Positions 44,388 through 52,454 of a DNA stretch of 64,000 nt are shown here, piece after piece (position 1 is the stretch's first letter; each line of letters opens with the position of its first letter). A program made the position numbers and the translations under genes. The notes beneath the pieces are model-generated. The model searched no databases, was not told where the DNA came from, and was given only the letters and a program-made list of their open reading frames with translations. Source of the stretch: Mucilaginibacter paludis DSM 18603. Lineage in GTDB: Bacteria; Bacteroidota; Bacteroidia; Sphingobacteriales; Sphingobacteriaceae. The stretch covers positions 930,001-994,000 of the forward strand of contig NZ_CM001403.1 in assembly GCF_000166195.2 (NCBI RefSeq). Direction: 5' to 3'.

Positions 44388-46091
44388 ATGAAATATTTAA
44401 AAAATAAAATGCTATGGTTACTGGCTTTAACCATGGTATCTTGCACCTTTGGTTGCAAAAAGTACCTTGAGGAAAACAACCTGGGTGGCCAGACCGCTGA
44501 AACGTATTATGTTACAGCGCCGGGCTTTGAAGATTTAGTGAAATCAAACTATCCCAACCTTCGCTACTTGTTTAACAACAACACCTTATATAACATGGGT
44601 ACGGATATTTTCTCGTCGTACGCGGTTACGGATGTTCAACCCCTCAATTTGTATAATAGTTCGTTAAATTCCTCAATAAGCGATGTGGATACCTATTGGA
44701 AACAACTGTATTATGCTATAGGCACTACAAACATTACCTTATATTGGGCAACTCAGGTTAAAGGCATGGACGCTACGTTGTTAAATACTCGTATTGGCGA
44801 AGCTAAGGCCCTGCGCGCTTACTACTATTACATGCTGGCAGAAACTTTTGGCGATGTGCCGCTCGTGCTGGAAAAATCAGTGACGGCAAGTGTGGCTTTT
44901 AGCCGTACGCCCGAACAACAGGTTTATACCCAAATTATTAAAGACCTTACCGAAGCAGCGGCAGCACTGCCGGTTACCACAACCGACCAGGGCAGGGTAA
45001 CCAAAGGTTTTGCACAGCATTTACTTGCCAAAGTTTATTTAACCCGCGGCTACAAAAGCTATGGCGCAGGCGTTAATGATTTTACGCAGGCAGCTACCCT
45101 GGCCGAAAGTTTAATTACCACCGGCCCTTATACTTTAAGGCCAGTATTCTCGTCATTGTTTGACCCTACTGTAGCCAATTTTCAAATCAATTCCGAAGTT
45201 ATTTTCTCCGTGCAGTACAGTACCAACGCGGCAACCAACCCGGTGTATTACCTGGGTAAGGTGCAAACCACAGCAATTACGGGTAATAACCTGCACCAAA
45301 ACTTTCTTTGGGAAACCAATCCTCTGGCTGCAATTGGCCGCAGCGCTTTATACAACAAGGCTATAGTAACCAATGCCGTTCCTGATCCATACTTTTTTAC
45401 GCTGTTTGACAAAACACGCGATAGCCGCTACCAGGCTACCGTTTGGAATACGCTGCTTGCGCAAGCCGCCGGTACGGTTAACGGCCGCACTTTTGCGGTG
45501 GGCGATACTGTTATTTACTACCCGGATGTAGCCTTTACCACCGCGCAAAAAGCCGCTAAAAAATACTTTGTGTTTAACCCGGATGAATACCGCTCGTCGC
45601 CGTTTTCGGGGCTGACCAGAACTTATCCGGAATTTAAAAAATTCCGTGAGTTGAACCTGGCCTATGCCGATAATGGCGGTACCAGGGATACCTATGTATT
45701 CCGGTTAGCCGAAACTTATTTGATTGCGGCGGAGGCCTATTTACAAGCCGGAAATTTAGCCAAGGCATTACCGTTTTATAACGCGGTAAGAACACGGGCT
45801 GCTAAAACCGGTATTAACCCGGTTTCGGGGATAGCTTACACAACAGAAATGCAGGTTACTACGTTAACTCTGGATAATATTTTGGATGAAAGGGCACGCG
45901 AATTAGTTGGAGAAGAGCTGAGGTGGTTTGAGTTGAAACGGACAGGCAAACTTATTGCGCGTACGCTGACTTACAATGATGAAGCAAAGGCTGCCAATAC
46001 CATTAAGTCTTTCCATTTACTACGCCCTATACCCCAGTCGCAAATTGACTTGAACCGCGGAGCGGCATTCCCGCAAAACCCTGGATATTGA
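44388..46091 (+). CDS. SusD/RagB family surface glycan-binding lipoprotein
   Basis: 567-aa SusD homologue. Lipobox with CTFGC; Cys23 is the likely lipidated residue, followed by KKYLEE. SusD hallmarks are RIGEAKALRAYYYYMLAETFGDVPLV, RLAETYLIAAEAYLQAGNLAKALPFYNAVRTRA and DERARELVGEELRWFELKRTG, ending NPGY. Partner of the SusC encoded directly upstream. Ligand unknown; the downstream GH28 and GH92 genes suggest pectic or mannose-containing glycan. Confidence 0.95.
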   Translation: MKYLKNKMLWLLALTMVSCTFGCKKYLEENNLGGQTAETYYVTAPGFEDLVKSNYPNLRYLFNNNTLYNMGTDIFSSYAVTDVQPLNLYNSSLNSSISDVDTYWKQLYYAIGTTNITLYWATQVKGMDATLLNTRIGEAKALRAYYYYMLAETFGDVPLVLEKSVTASVAFSRTPEQQVYTQIIKDLTEAAAALPVTTTDQGRVTKGFAQHLLAKVYLTRGYKSYGAGVNDFTQAATLAESLITTGPYTLRPVFSSLFDPTVANFQINSEVIFSVQYSTNAATNPVYYLGKVQTTAITGNNLHQNFLWETNPLAAIGRSALYNKAIVTNAVPDPYFFTLFDKTRDSRYQATVWNTLLAQAAGTVNGRTFAVGDTVIYYPDVAFTTAQKAAKKYFVFNPDEYRSSPFSGLTRTYPEFKKFRELNLAYADNGGTRDTYVFRLAETYLIAAEAYLQAGNLAKALPFYNAVRTRAAKTGINPVSGIAYTTEMQVTTLTLDNILDERARELVGEELRWFELKRTGKLIARTLTYNDEAKAANTIKSFHLLRPIPQSQIDLNRGAAFPQNPGY

Positions 46092-46113
46092 GATAAGCAT
46101 GCATCCAACCATC

Positions 46114-46149
46114 AATTGGAGGTATATATGTAAGTGTATACCTCCAATT
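46114..46149. other. Perfect 13-bp inverted repeat between SusD and GH28
   Basis: AATTGGAGGTATA (46114-46126) pairs without mismatch with TATACCTCCAATT (46137-46149), 10-nt loop. No T-run follows. It sits 23 nt after SusD and 70 nt before GH28 inside what looks like one operon; possible mRNA-stability or processing element, or leaky attenuator. Confidence 0.6.
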
Positions 46150-46218
46150 AAATTATCGCTAAATATATGTCGGCACGGAGCCTGGTCATACATAAACACA
46201 AACAGAAAATTTAAATTC

Positions 46219-47733
46219 ATGAAGGCACAGTTATTAGGTTTTATGCTCATCGGTACAATGCTAAGTACTTACGGCCAAAAAAAAGATTACAATATTGTTG
46301 CTTACGGTGCAAAACCGGGCTTGAGTATCAATAATAAAAAAGCCATTCAGGCAGCTATTGATGCGGCTGCTAAAACAGGTGGCAGGGTAATTGTTCCGGC
46401 AGGTAATTTCGCCACCGCCCCTATTCAAATGAAGAGTTCCGTAGAACTCTACCTGGCTCCGGATGCCATTCTGTACGGTAGCACCAACCGTTTGGATTAC
46501 AACGAGGGCGAAATGTCTGTGATCTGGGCCGAAGGACAGCACAACATTGCCATAACCGGCAAAGGCACCATTAATGGCCAGGGCCGGGATGTGGTTGAAC
46601 ACGCGCTGGAGCTATTACGCGCCGGTAAAATAACCGACGAACAGTATTTAGCCAAACGCCCTAACGAAGCTAACCGCCCTAACTTGATTTATTTTAAAAA
46701 CTGTGAGCGTATCAATATTACCGGTATAACCTTAAGAAACGCTGCAAGCTGGGTGCAAAATTACAAGCAATGTAAAGACCTGGTGATTGACAGCATAACC
46801 GTACATAGCAACGAGTACTGGAACAATGACGGCTTAGATATAGTGGACTCAAAGAATGTAAAAATTACCAACAGTTATTTTAACGCTGCAGACGATGCCA
46901 TTTGCCTTAAATCGGAAGTTAAGGGCGAAACCTGCGAAAACATCTGGATAGAAAACTGCATCGCACGTTCAAGCGCAAACGCGTTTAAAATAGGTACCGG
47001 TTCTTTGGGCAACTTTAAAAACATCACGGTAAAAAACCTTACTGTATTTGATACTTACCGGTCTGCCATTGCCATTGAAACCGTAGATGGGGGCAGCCTG
47101 GAAGATGTTCATATCAGCCATGTAGTTGGCCGCAACACCGGGAACGCCATATTTATCCGTTTAGGACACCGCAACCCCGACGAGCGTTACAGTTCACTCA
47201 GCAATATCACCATCGACGACGTAAAGGTAGAGGTACCCAGCGGCAAACCGGATATTGGTTATCCTGTAGAAGGCCCGCTGCCAAAAGTACCTCCGCATAA
47301 CCTGCTGCCTGCTTCCATTGTGGGCTTACCTGGTCATGTTGTTCAAAATGTATCCATCTCCAATGTCGAAATAAGTTACGGTGGTGGTGCTAAAAAAGAA
47401 ATTGCGTATGTTAGCACTGGTTCGCTGGCTACCGTTACTGAAAATGCTGCAGGATACCCGGAGTTTTCCATGTTTGGAGAATTACCATCCTGGGCGCTGT
47501 ATGTAAGGCATGCCGGGAACATCAAAATCAGTAATTTTAAAGTTTTATTGCAACAGAGTGATTTTCGCCCGGCGATGGTATTTGATGATGTAACAGGTTT
47601 ATCGTTAAAAAATATAAACTTACCTGCGTCTGTATCCCTACCGGCCATTGTTTACAAAAACGTAAATCAGTTGGAAAGTGCAACCATCACGTTGCCGCCT
47701 GGAGATGAAGCTATTCTGAAGTTAGACCAATAA
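46219..47733 (+). CDS. Exported GH28 polygalacturonase-family enzyme
   Basis: 504 aa from the ATG at 46219; the longer frame adds 40 residues crossing the intergenic hairpin and hides the signal peptide (MKAQLLGFMLIGTMLSTYGQ). A right-handed beta-helix of the GH28 type: N-terminal YNIVAYGAKPG..NNKKAIQAAIDAAAKTGGRVIVPAG is the pectate-lyase-3-like start; the catalytic Asp residues are expected at Asp204 (WNNDG) and Asp225-Asp226 (NAADDAI). The usual GHG and RIK motifs are not in standard form (KIGTGSLG 257-264), so the specificity may be rhamnogalacturonan or another uronic acid polymer rather than plain polygalacturonan. Followed 18 nt later by GH92. Confidence 0.9.
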   Translation: MKAQLLGFMLIGTMLSTYGQKKDYNIVAYGAKPGLSINNKKAIQAAIDAAAKTGGRVIVPAGNFATAPIQMKSSVELYLAPDAILYGSTNRLDYNEGEMSVIWAEGQHNIAITGKGTINGQGRDVVEHALELLRAGKITDEQYLAKRPNEANRPNLIYFKNCERINITGITLRNAASWVQNYKQCKDLVIDSITVHSNEYWNNDGLDIVDSKNVKITNSYFNAADDAICLKSEVKGETCENIWIENCIARSSANAFKIGTGSLGNFKNITVKNLTVFDTYRSAIAIETVDGGSLEDVHISHVVGRNTGNAIFIRLGHRNPDERYSSLSNITIDDVKVEVPSGKPDIGYPVEGPLPKVPPHNLLPASIVGLPGHVVQNVSISNVEISYGGGAKKEIAYVSTGSLATVTENAAGYPEFSMFGELPSWALYVRHAGNIKISNFKVLLQQSDFRPAMVFDDVTGLSLKNINLPASVSLPAIVYKNVNQLESATITLPPGDEAILKLDQ

Positions 47734-47751
47734 ACCGACAGTACTTATAGA

Positions 47752-50058
47752 ATGATAAAAAGATTTTTAAGCCTTAGCTACCTTTTAGTCCTGTTACTAA
47801 CAGTTACTCTTCCGCTGCACAGCCAAAACGTGGTTAACTATGTACAACCCATGGCAGGCACTGGCATTGCCAACACCCCTGCCGCACTAAAACACGGCGA
47901 AGGCTTTGCCCTGTTTGCAAATACCATCCCCGCTGTAACAACGCCTTTTGCCATGACGCAATGGACACCGCAAACCCAGCTCACCGAAAATAAATGTGTG
48001 CCGCCGTACTATTATAAGGATCATTATTTCAGTGGTTTCAGGGGCTCACATTGGCTGAGCGGATCGTGTACCCAGGATTATGGCAGCGTAACTATTATGC
48101 CCATTAGCGGCAAATTAAAAACTGCCAATACTGAATACCCCACTCCGTTCTCGCACCAGGACGAAACTTCATCGCCGTACAGGTATAGCATTGATTTGAA
48201 AAATTACAAAATGCAGGCCACGGTAACCTCAACGCCCAGAAGCGCCATTATGGTTTTTACAGCCCGGCAGGCCGATAGCGTTTACCTGCTCATTACGCCA
48301 AACAGTGATTACGATAAGGGATCTATTAAGATAGATGCGAGCAAGGGAGAAATAAGCGGTTATAATCCCGTACACCGGATTTACCAGGGCTGGGGGAAGG
48401 AAGCTGGTTTTAACGGCTATTTTGTTATCGTTGTTGAAAAATCCATCGGCAACAGCGGTACGTTTTCGGGCGATAAGGTATTTTCAAGCAACAGCATCAG
48501 CAATCAAAAAAACAGCGGTGCTTATTTAGGATTTAAGTTGCAAGCGGGCCAATCGATACGCGTTAAGGTGGGCACATCTTTCAGCAGCATTGAAGGTGCC
48601 AGGAAAAACCTCCAGGCAGAGATCCCCGGATGGGATTTTGAAGCTATTGCGGCCCAAAGTAAAGCAACATGGGAGAAATCTTTATCTCAAATCTCGCTCC
48701 GGACAGCCTCAGAAAAAGATAAGAAAATATTTTACACGTCGTTTTATCACGCCATGCAGCAGCCGCGTTTGTACAATGATGTCGACGGAACCTACCCCAA
48801 GTTTGCATCTCAACATCAGTTGGGCAAACTGGAGAAGGGCAACTATTACGACGATTTTTCTTTATGGGATATTTACAGGGCTCAGATCCCCTTATTTGAA
48901 ATATTGCAGCCCTCCGTGGTTGACAATATGGCTAATTCATTAATATTAAAGGGGCAGCAAGGTGGATGGCTGTCTATTTTCCCTTGCTGGAACAGCTATA
49001 CTTCTGAAATGATCGGCGACCATTGCAACTCGGTGATCGCCTCGGCCTATTTAAAAGGTATCAGTACTTTTAATATAAACGAAGCTTACCGCCTGATGCG
49101 CCAGAACGCTTTCGACATACCGGACAGCAAAGCGGACTATGTAGAAGGCAAAGGACGCAGGGCTTTGGATAGTTACCTTAAATACCATTACATACCTGTA
49201 GAAGACAGCGTACCTGATGCCTTTCATCAAAAAGAACAGGTAAGCCGCACCTTAGAATATGCTTATGATGACTACGCACTGGCCATGGTGGCCAAAAAGA
49301 TAGGCCAGACCACGGACTATGGGCAATTATTAAAACGGTCGGCCTATTACCAAAACATTTTTGACCAAAGCGTAGGTATGGTACGTGGCCGGCATGCGGA
49401 TGGTTCATGGGTAAATCCCTATCTGCCCGATAGCAAAGCTTACTATATCACCGAAGGTTCTCCCCGCCAATATACTTTTTATGTACCGCAGGATGTACCT
49501 GGGCTGGCCAGGTTAATGGGAGGCCGCGAAAAACTGGAAATGGAGTTGGATAGTCTTTTTGAAAAGAACGAATACTGGCATGGAAACGAACCCGGGCACC
49601 AAATTCCTTTCATGTACAATTTTACCGGTTCACCCTGGAAAACCCAACGGCAGGTGCGTAACATTCTGTCGAGGGAATACGGCGATGGCCCCGGCGGCCT
49701 GAGCGGGAATGATGATGCGGGTCAAATGTCGGCATGGTATATGTTTGCGGCCATGGGCTTATATCCGGTAAATCCGGTATCGGGCGAATATTTATTGTGC
49801 TCACCGCTATTTGATCAAACTACCATCAAGCTGTTTAACGGTAAAAACTTCGAAATCACCACTCATAAAACGAGTAAAACCGCACAGTATATACACCAGG
49901 TTAAATTAAACGGGAAAATCATCAGCAAAAATTACATCACTTACGCTGCTGTAGTTGAAGGCGGCAAACTGGAAATATACTTGCAAGACAAGCCTGACAA
50001 ACTGTGGGGAACCAAACCGCTGATGCAACCTTCGGGGATGGCCAATAATACCCATTGA
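47752..50058 (+). CDS. Exported GH92 alpha-mannosidase family enzyme
   Basis: 768-aa secreted enzyme with signal peptide to about residue 24 (PLHSQ). GH92 features: N-terminal sandwich with YVQPMAGTG and FRGSHWLSGSCTQDYG, then an (alpha/alpha)6 barrel containing YSLWDIYRAQIPL-type and GDHCNSVIASAYLKG segments, the acid Glu in GNEPGHQIPFMYN and the base Asp in GNDDAGQMSAWYMF. GH92 enzymes are Ca2+-dependent exo-alpha-mannosidases, mostly 1,2- or 1,3-linked. Here paired with GH28, a combination that suggests a side-chain-bearing pectic glycan or glycoprotein. A strong terminator follows. Confidence 0.93.
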   Translation: MIKRFLSLSYLLVLLLTVTLPLHSQNVVNYVQPMAGTGIANTPAALKHGEGFALFANTIPAVTTPFAMTQWTPQTQLTENKCVPPYYYKDHYFSGFRGSHWLSGSCTQDYGSVTIMPISGKLKTANTEYPTPFSHQDETSSPYRYSIDLKNYKMQATVTSTPRSAIMVFTARQADSVYLLITPNSDYDKGSIKIDASKGEISGYNPVHRIYQGWGKEAGFNGYFVIVVEKSIGNSGTFSGDKVFSSNSISNQKNSGAYLGFKLQAGQSIRVKVGTSFSSIEGARKNLQAEIPGWDFEAIAAQSKATWEKSLSQISLRTASEKDKKIFYTSFYHAMQQPRLYNDVDGTYPKFASQHQLGKLEKGNYYDDFSLWDIYRAQIPLFEILQPSVVDNMANSLILKGQQGGWLSIFPCWNSYTSEMIGDHCNSVIASAYLKGISTFNINEAYRLMRQNAFDIPDSKADYVEGKGRRALDSYLKYHYIPVEDSVPDAFHQKEQVSRTLEYAYDDYALAMVAKKIGQTTDYGQLLKRSAYYQNIFDQSVGMVRGRHADGSWVNPYLPDSKAYYITEGSPRQYTFYVPQDVPGLARLMGGREKLEMELDSLFEKNEYWHGNEPGHQIPFMYNFTGSPWKTQRQVRNILSREYGDGPGGLSGNDDAGQMSAWYMFAAMGLYPVNPVSGEYLLCSPLFDQTTIKLFNGKNFEITTHKTSKTAQYIHQVKLNGKIISKNYITYAAVVEGGKLEIYLQDKPDKLWGTKPLMQPSGMANNTH

Positions 50059-50148
50059 TAGTTACCGGGCAGGTTGATATGCACCTGCTTGTTTATGTTC
50101 GGCAGTCATTATTATAAGGATGCTAATATATAACTCGTTAAATTTATG

Positions 50149-50175
50149 GCCTGGGGATGAATTCCCAGGCTTTTT
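50149..50175 (+). terminator. Rho-independent terminator after GH92
   Basis: GCCTGGG (50149-50155) pairs with CCCAGGC (50164-50170), 8-nt loop, followed by TTTTTG. A weaker hairpin GCAGGT/ACCTGC (50069-50088) precedes it. The rest of 50059-50382 has no gene. Confidence 0.85.
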
Positions 50176-50334
50176 GCTTTCACTACCGCAATCCCCCAAA
50201 TGATGTATTCAATTACGCATTGGATATCATTATAAAATTAAGGCAGTGCATGCCAGCGGCAGGTAAAGTGCCCATACAAGCCTGTTATCACTAATTATCG
50301 GTCAGATAAAAAAACAATAAAAACTGTTCTACAT

Positions 50335-50366
50335 ATTAATGAAACATTAATGTAATGTAAATTACA
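50335..50366. promoter_or_regulatory. Two overlapping dyads upstream of the third sigma gene
   Basis: ATTAATG-AAA-CATTAAT (50335-50351) and TGTAAT-GTAA-ATTACA (50351-50366) are both perfect inverted repeats in tandem, 17 nt before the ATG at 50383. Candidate operator or leader structure; role inferred. Confidence 0.4.
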
Positions 50367-50382
50367 ATTGATAAATTTGTTA

Positions 50383-51015
50383 ATGGCAAATGATAAAAAA
50401 GGAAAAGACTTATTGCCAGAATGGGAACAATTTATTACAAGTAAAGATTCTAAAGCATTTCACGATCTTTATATTGGTTATTATCATTATTTTCATTTTT
50501 TAGGAAAAAAAAGGGGATTCGCCCCTCCAGTAATCGAAGATGCGATAAGTGATCTTTTTTTGTATATCTGGGGAAATTCCGATAAGTTGCGTGGTGTAAG
50601 AAATCATCACAATTACCTGGTTACGTTTTTCATCAATAAATTATTGAGCAAAAGGGGCCCGGCTAAAGAAGACGTGATTGATATTATGGAAATATCAGAT
50701 CTACTGACGGTTCCATCTGCAGAATACCAGCATATTACCGCTAATGTAAAAGAAAGTGTAGCTGAAACCATTAAAAATTATGTAGAGCAGCTACCGCCGC
50801 AGCAAAGATTGATGATTTACCAGAAATTTTACCTGGGATTATCTTATAATGAAATCTCAACAACTAATAATGTATCTGTAAGAACCGCTTACAATACAAT
50901 ATTTCAGGCTATAACTACTTTAAAAGCCAACTTAAGTAAAGAAAAGAGCTTAATTTTAGGTCTTTTATCGTTAACGATCATCTTTTTTTTAATTTTTTTC
51001 AAAAATCTCTGGTAA
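50383..51015 (+). CDS. ECF RNA polymerase sigma factor, divergent type
   Basis: 210 aa from the ATG at 50383 (the frame extends five codons to a TTG). ECF architecture but more divergent than the other two: region 2 about 28-95 (AFHDLYIGYYHYFHFLGKKRG..IEDAISDLFLYIWGNSDKL), region 4 about 130-190 (LPPQQRLMIYQKFYLGLSYNEISTTNNVSVRTAYNTIFQAI). The C-terminus SLILGLLSLTIIFFLIFFKNLW is a hydrophobic segment of about 18 residues, long enough to insert in a membrane. Codon use is more AT-rich than its neighbours. Followed 42 nt later by its FecR. Confidence 0.9.
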   Translation: MANDKKGKDLLPEWEQFITSKDSKAFHDLYIGYYHYFHFLGKKRGFAPPVIEDAISDLFLYIWGNSDKLRGVRNHHNYLVTFFINKLLSKRGPAKEDVIDIMEISDLLTVPSAEYQHITANVKESVAETIKNYVEQLPPQQRLMIYQKFYLGLSYNEISTTNNVSVRTAYNTIFQAITTLKANLSKEKSLILGLLSLTIIFFLIFFKNLW

Positions 51016-51057
51016 AAATCAAACCAATGCTACTCTATTGTTTAGTACACAATAAAA

Positions 51058-52296
51058 ATGCATACAAGCGATTTTTTATACCTGCTCGAAGACCAAAGCT
51101 TTTTAAATTATTGCAACGGTAGCAATCAATACGATACAGACTACTGGCATAACTGGCTATTAGAGCATCCTGAAGATGAAAAAGCCATTGAGGAGCTTAA
51201 GGTATTGGTAATATTGCTAACTGAAGAAACCCGCAAACAGCAGGCAGAAGCAGGTTTTAAAATGTTACATCAAAAATTATCCGCACAAGCTGAAACAAAA
51301 ATCACCGGTAAAGTTAAGCCCTTGTTTAAACGGCTATCCATCGCAGCCTCCTTGTTAGTCATGTTATCCACCGGTCTCTACCTCTATATTTCAAAAAATA
51401 ACAGGTCGACAGGTTATTCCATCAATAAACTCGCCGATATCAAACCTGGAGGTAATAAAGCTATACTCACCTTAGCTAACGGAACAAAGATTGACCTTAC
51501 CAATGCCCAAAACGGAACATTAGCCGTACAAAACGGAACGCAGATATCAAAAAAAGCAGATGGCCAGGTTATTTATCAAACAGCCGGAAATTCTACCGGC
51601 CAGGGAAACACGCCAGGTATCAATACCATTCAAACACCACTAAAAGGTCAGTACATGATCGTACTCCCCGATGGTACCAAAGTATGGCTAAACTCAGTAT
51701 CATCATTACGCTACCCTGCTGTTTTTGACCAGAAAACAAGGGAGGTTGAGTTAACCGGCGAAGCTTATTTTGAAGTTGCCCATTTTACCTTAAAGGGAAG
51801 CAATAAACGGGTGCCTTTTGTTGTGCAGACAACATCCGCTACCAACCGGAATAAAACTCAAAAGATTGAGGTATTAGGTACACATTTTAATGTTAATTGC
51901 TACGATGACGAGCCACTTAGCAAAACTACTTTGCTTGAGGGCAGCATTAAAGTTTCAAACCCCGATATAACAGGCGGCAGCGAAGCATTGTTAAGTCCGG
52001 GGCAGGAATTAAGTTCAGGAGCCGGACGGTTTAACGTAGGGCAGGCCGATATTGAAGCGGCTATAGCCTGGAAAAATAATGATTTTGTGTTCAGGGAAGA
52101 CATCAGGAGTGCTCTGCGTAAAGTGGCGCGCTGGTATGATGTAGATATTGTTTACGCAGAATCGGCACCAAAACAGCTGATGCTGGGCGGCTGGATCTCG
52201 AGAAAGAAAAACATTTCTGAAGTGCTCGAGATGATGGAAGGCACCGGAAAAGTTCATTTTACTATTACAGGAAGGAGGATTATGGTGACAGAGTAA
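51058..52296 (+). CDS. FecR-family anti-sigma factor
   Basis: 412-aa regulator: cytoplasmic part 1-91, transmembrane helix 92-111 (RLSIAASLLVMLSTGLYLYI), periplasmic FecR domain (about 205-320; PDGTKVWLNSVSSLRYPAVFD, LTGEAYFEVA, TLLEGSIKVS) and DUF4974-like end (about 335-412; ALRKVARWYDVDIVY, FTITGRRIMVTE). Closely resembles in layout the FecR at 36609. Its partners are the sigma factor upstream and the STN-bearing SusC downstream. Confidence 0.94.
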   Translation: MHTSDFLYLLEDQSFLNYCNGSNQYDTDYWHNWLLEHPEDEKAIEELKVLVILLTEETRKQQAEAGFKMLHQKLSAQAETKITGKVKPLFKRLSIAASLLVMLSTGLYLYISKNNRSTGYSINKLADIKPGGNKAILTLANGTKIDLTNAQNGTLAVQNGTQISKKADGQVIYQTAGNSTGQGNTPGINTIQTPLKGQYMIVLPDGTKVWLNSVSSLRYPAVFDQKTREVELTGEAYFEVAHFTLKGSNKRVPFVVQTTSATNRNKTQKIEVLGTHFNVNCYDDEPLSKTTLLEGSIKVSNPDITGGSEALLSPGQELSSGAGRFNVGQADIEAAIAWKNNDFVFREDIRSALRKVARWYDVDIVYAESAPKQLMLGGWISRKKNISEVLEMMEGTGKVHFTITGRRIMVTE

Positions 52297-52326
52297 TACC
52301 CACACCCTCTACAGCCATAACAAAAA

Positions 52327-52357
52327 AAGCCAAAAGTGCTGAAACACTCCTGGCCTT
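52327..52357. other. Hairpin between FecR and SusC genes
   Basis: AAGCCAAAAGTG pairs with CACTCCTGGC plus TT across an AA/CC internal mismatch and one bulged C, loop CTGAAA. The core AGTG-CTGNNA-CACTCCTG is the same as at 40881-40898. Confidence 0.5.
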
Positions 52358-52454
52358 AAAAGTTTGGCAAACCCTAATTAATTTTCATTAATAGTTAACC
52401 TGTAAATCGCACGCGCTTCGAAACAACCGCGATTTGCATTACCAAACATTACAA

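Noticed and set aside
46099..46218. 40-residue N-terminal extension of GH28
   Set aside because: It spans the intergenic hairpin and would bury the signal peptide that begins at 46219.
52327..52357. Calling the FecR-SusC hairpins ordinary terminators
   Set aside because: The stems contain internal mismatches and no clear T-run follows in the direction of transcription.
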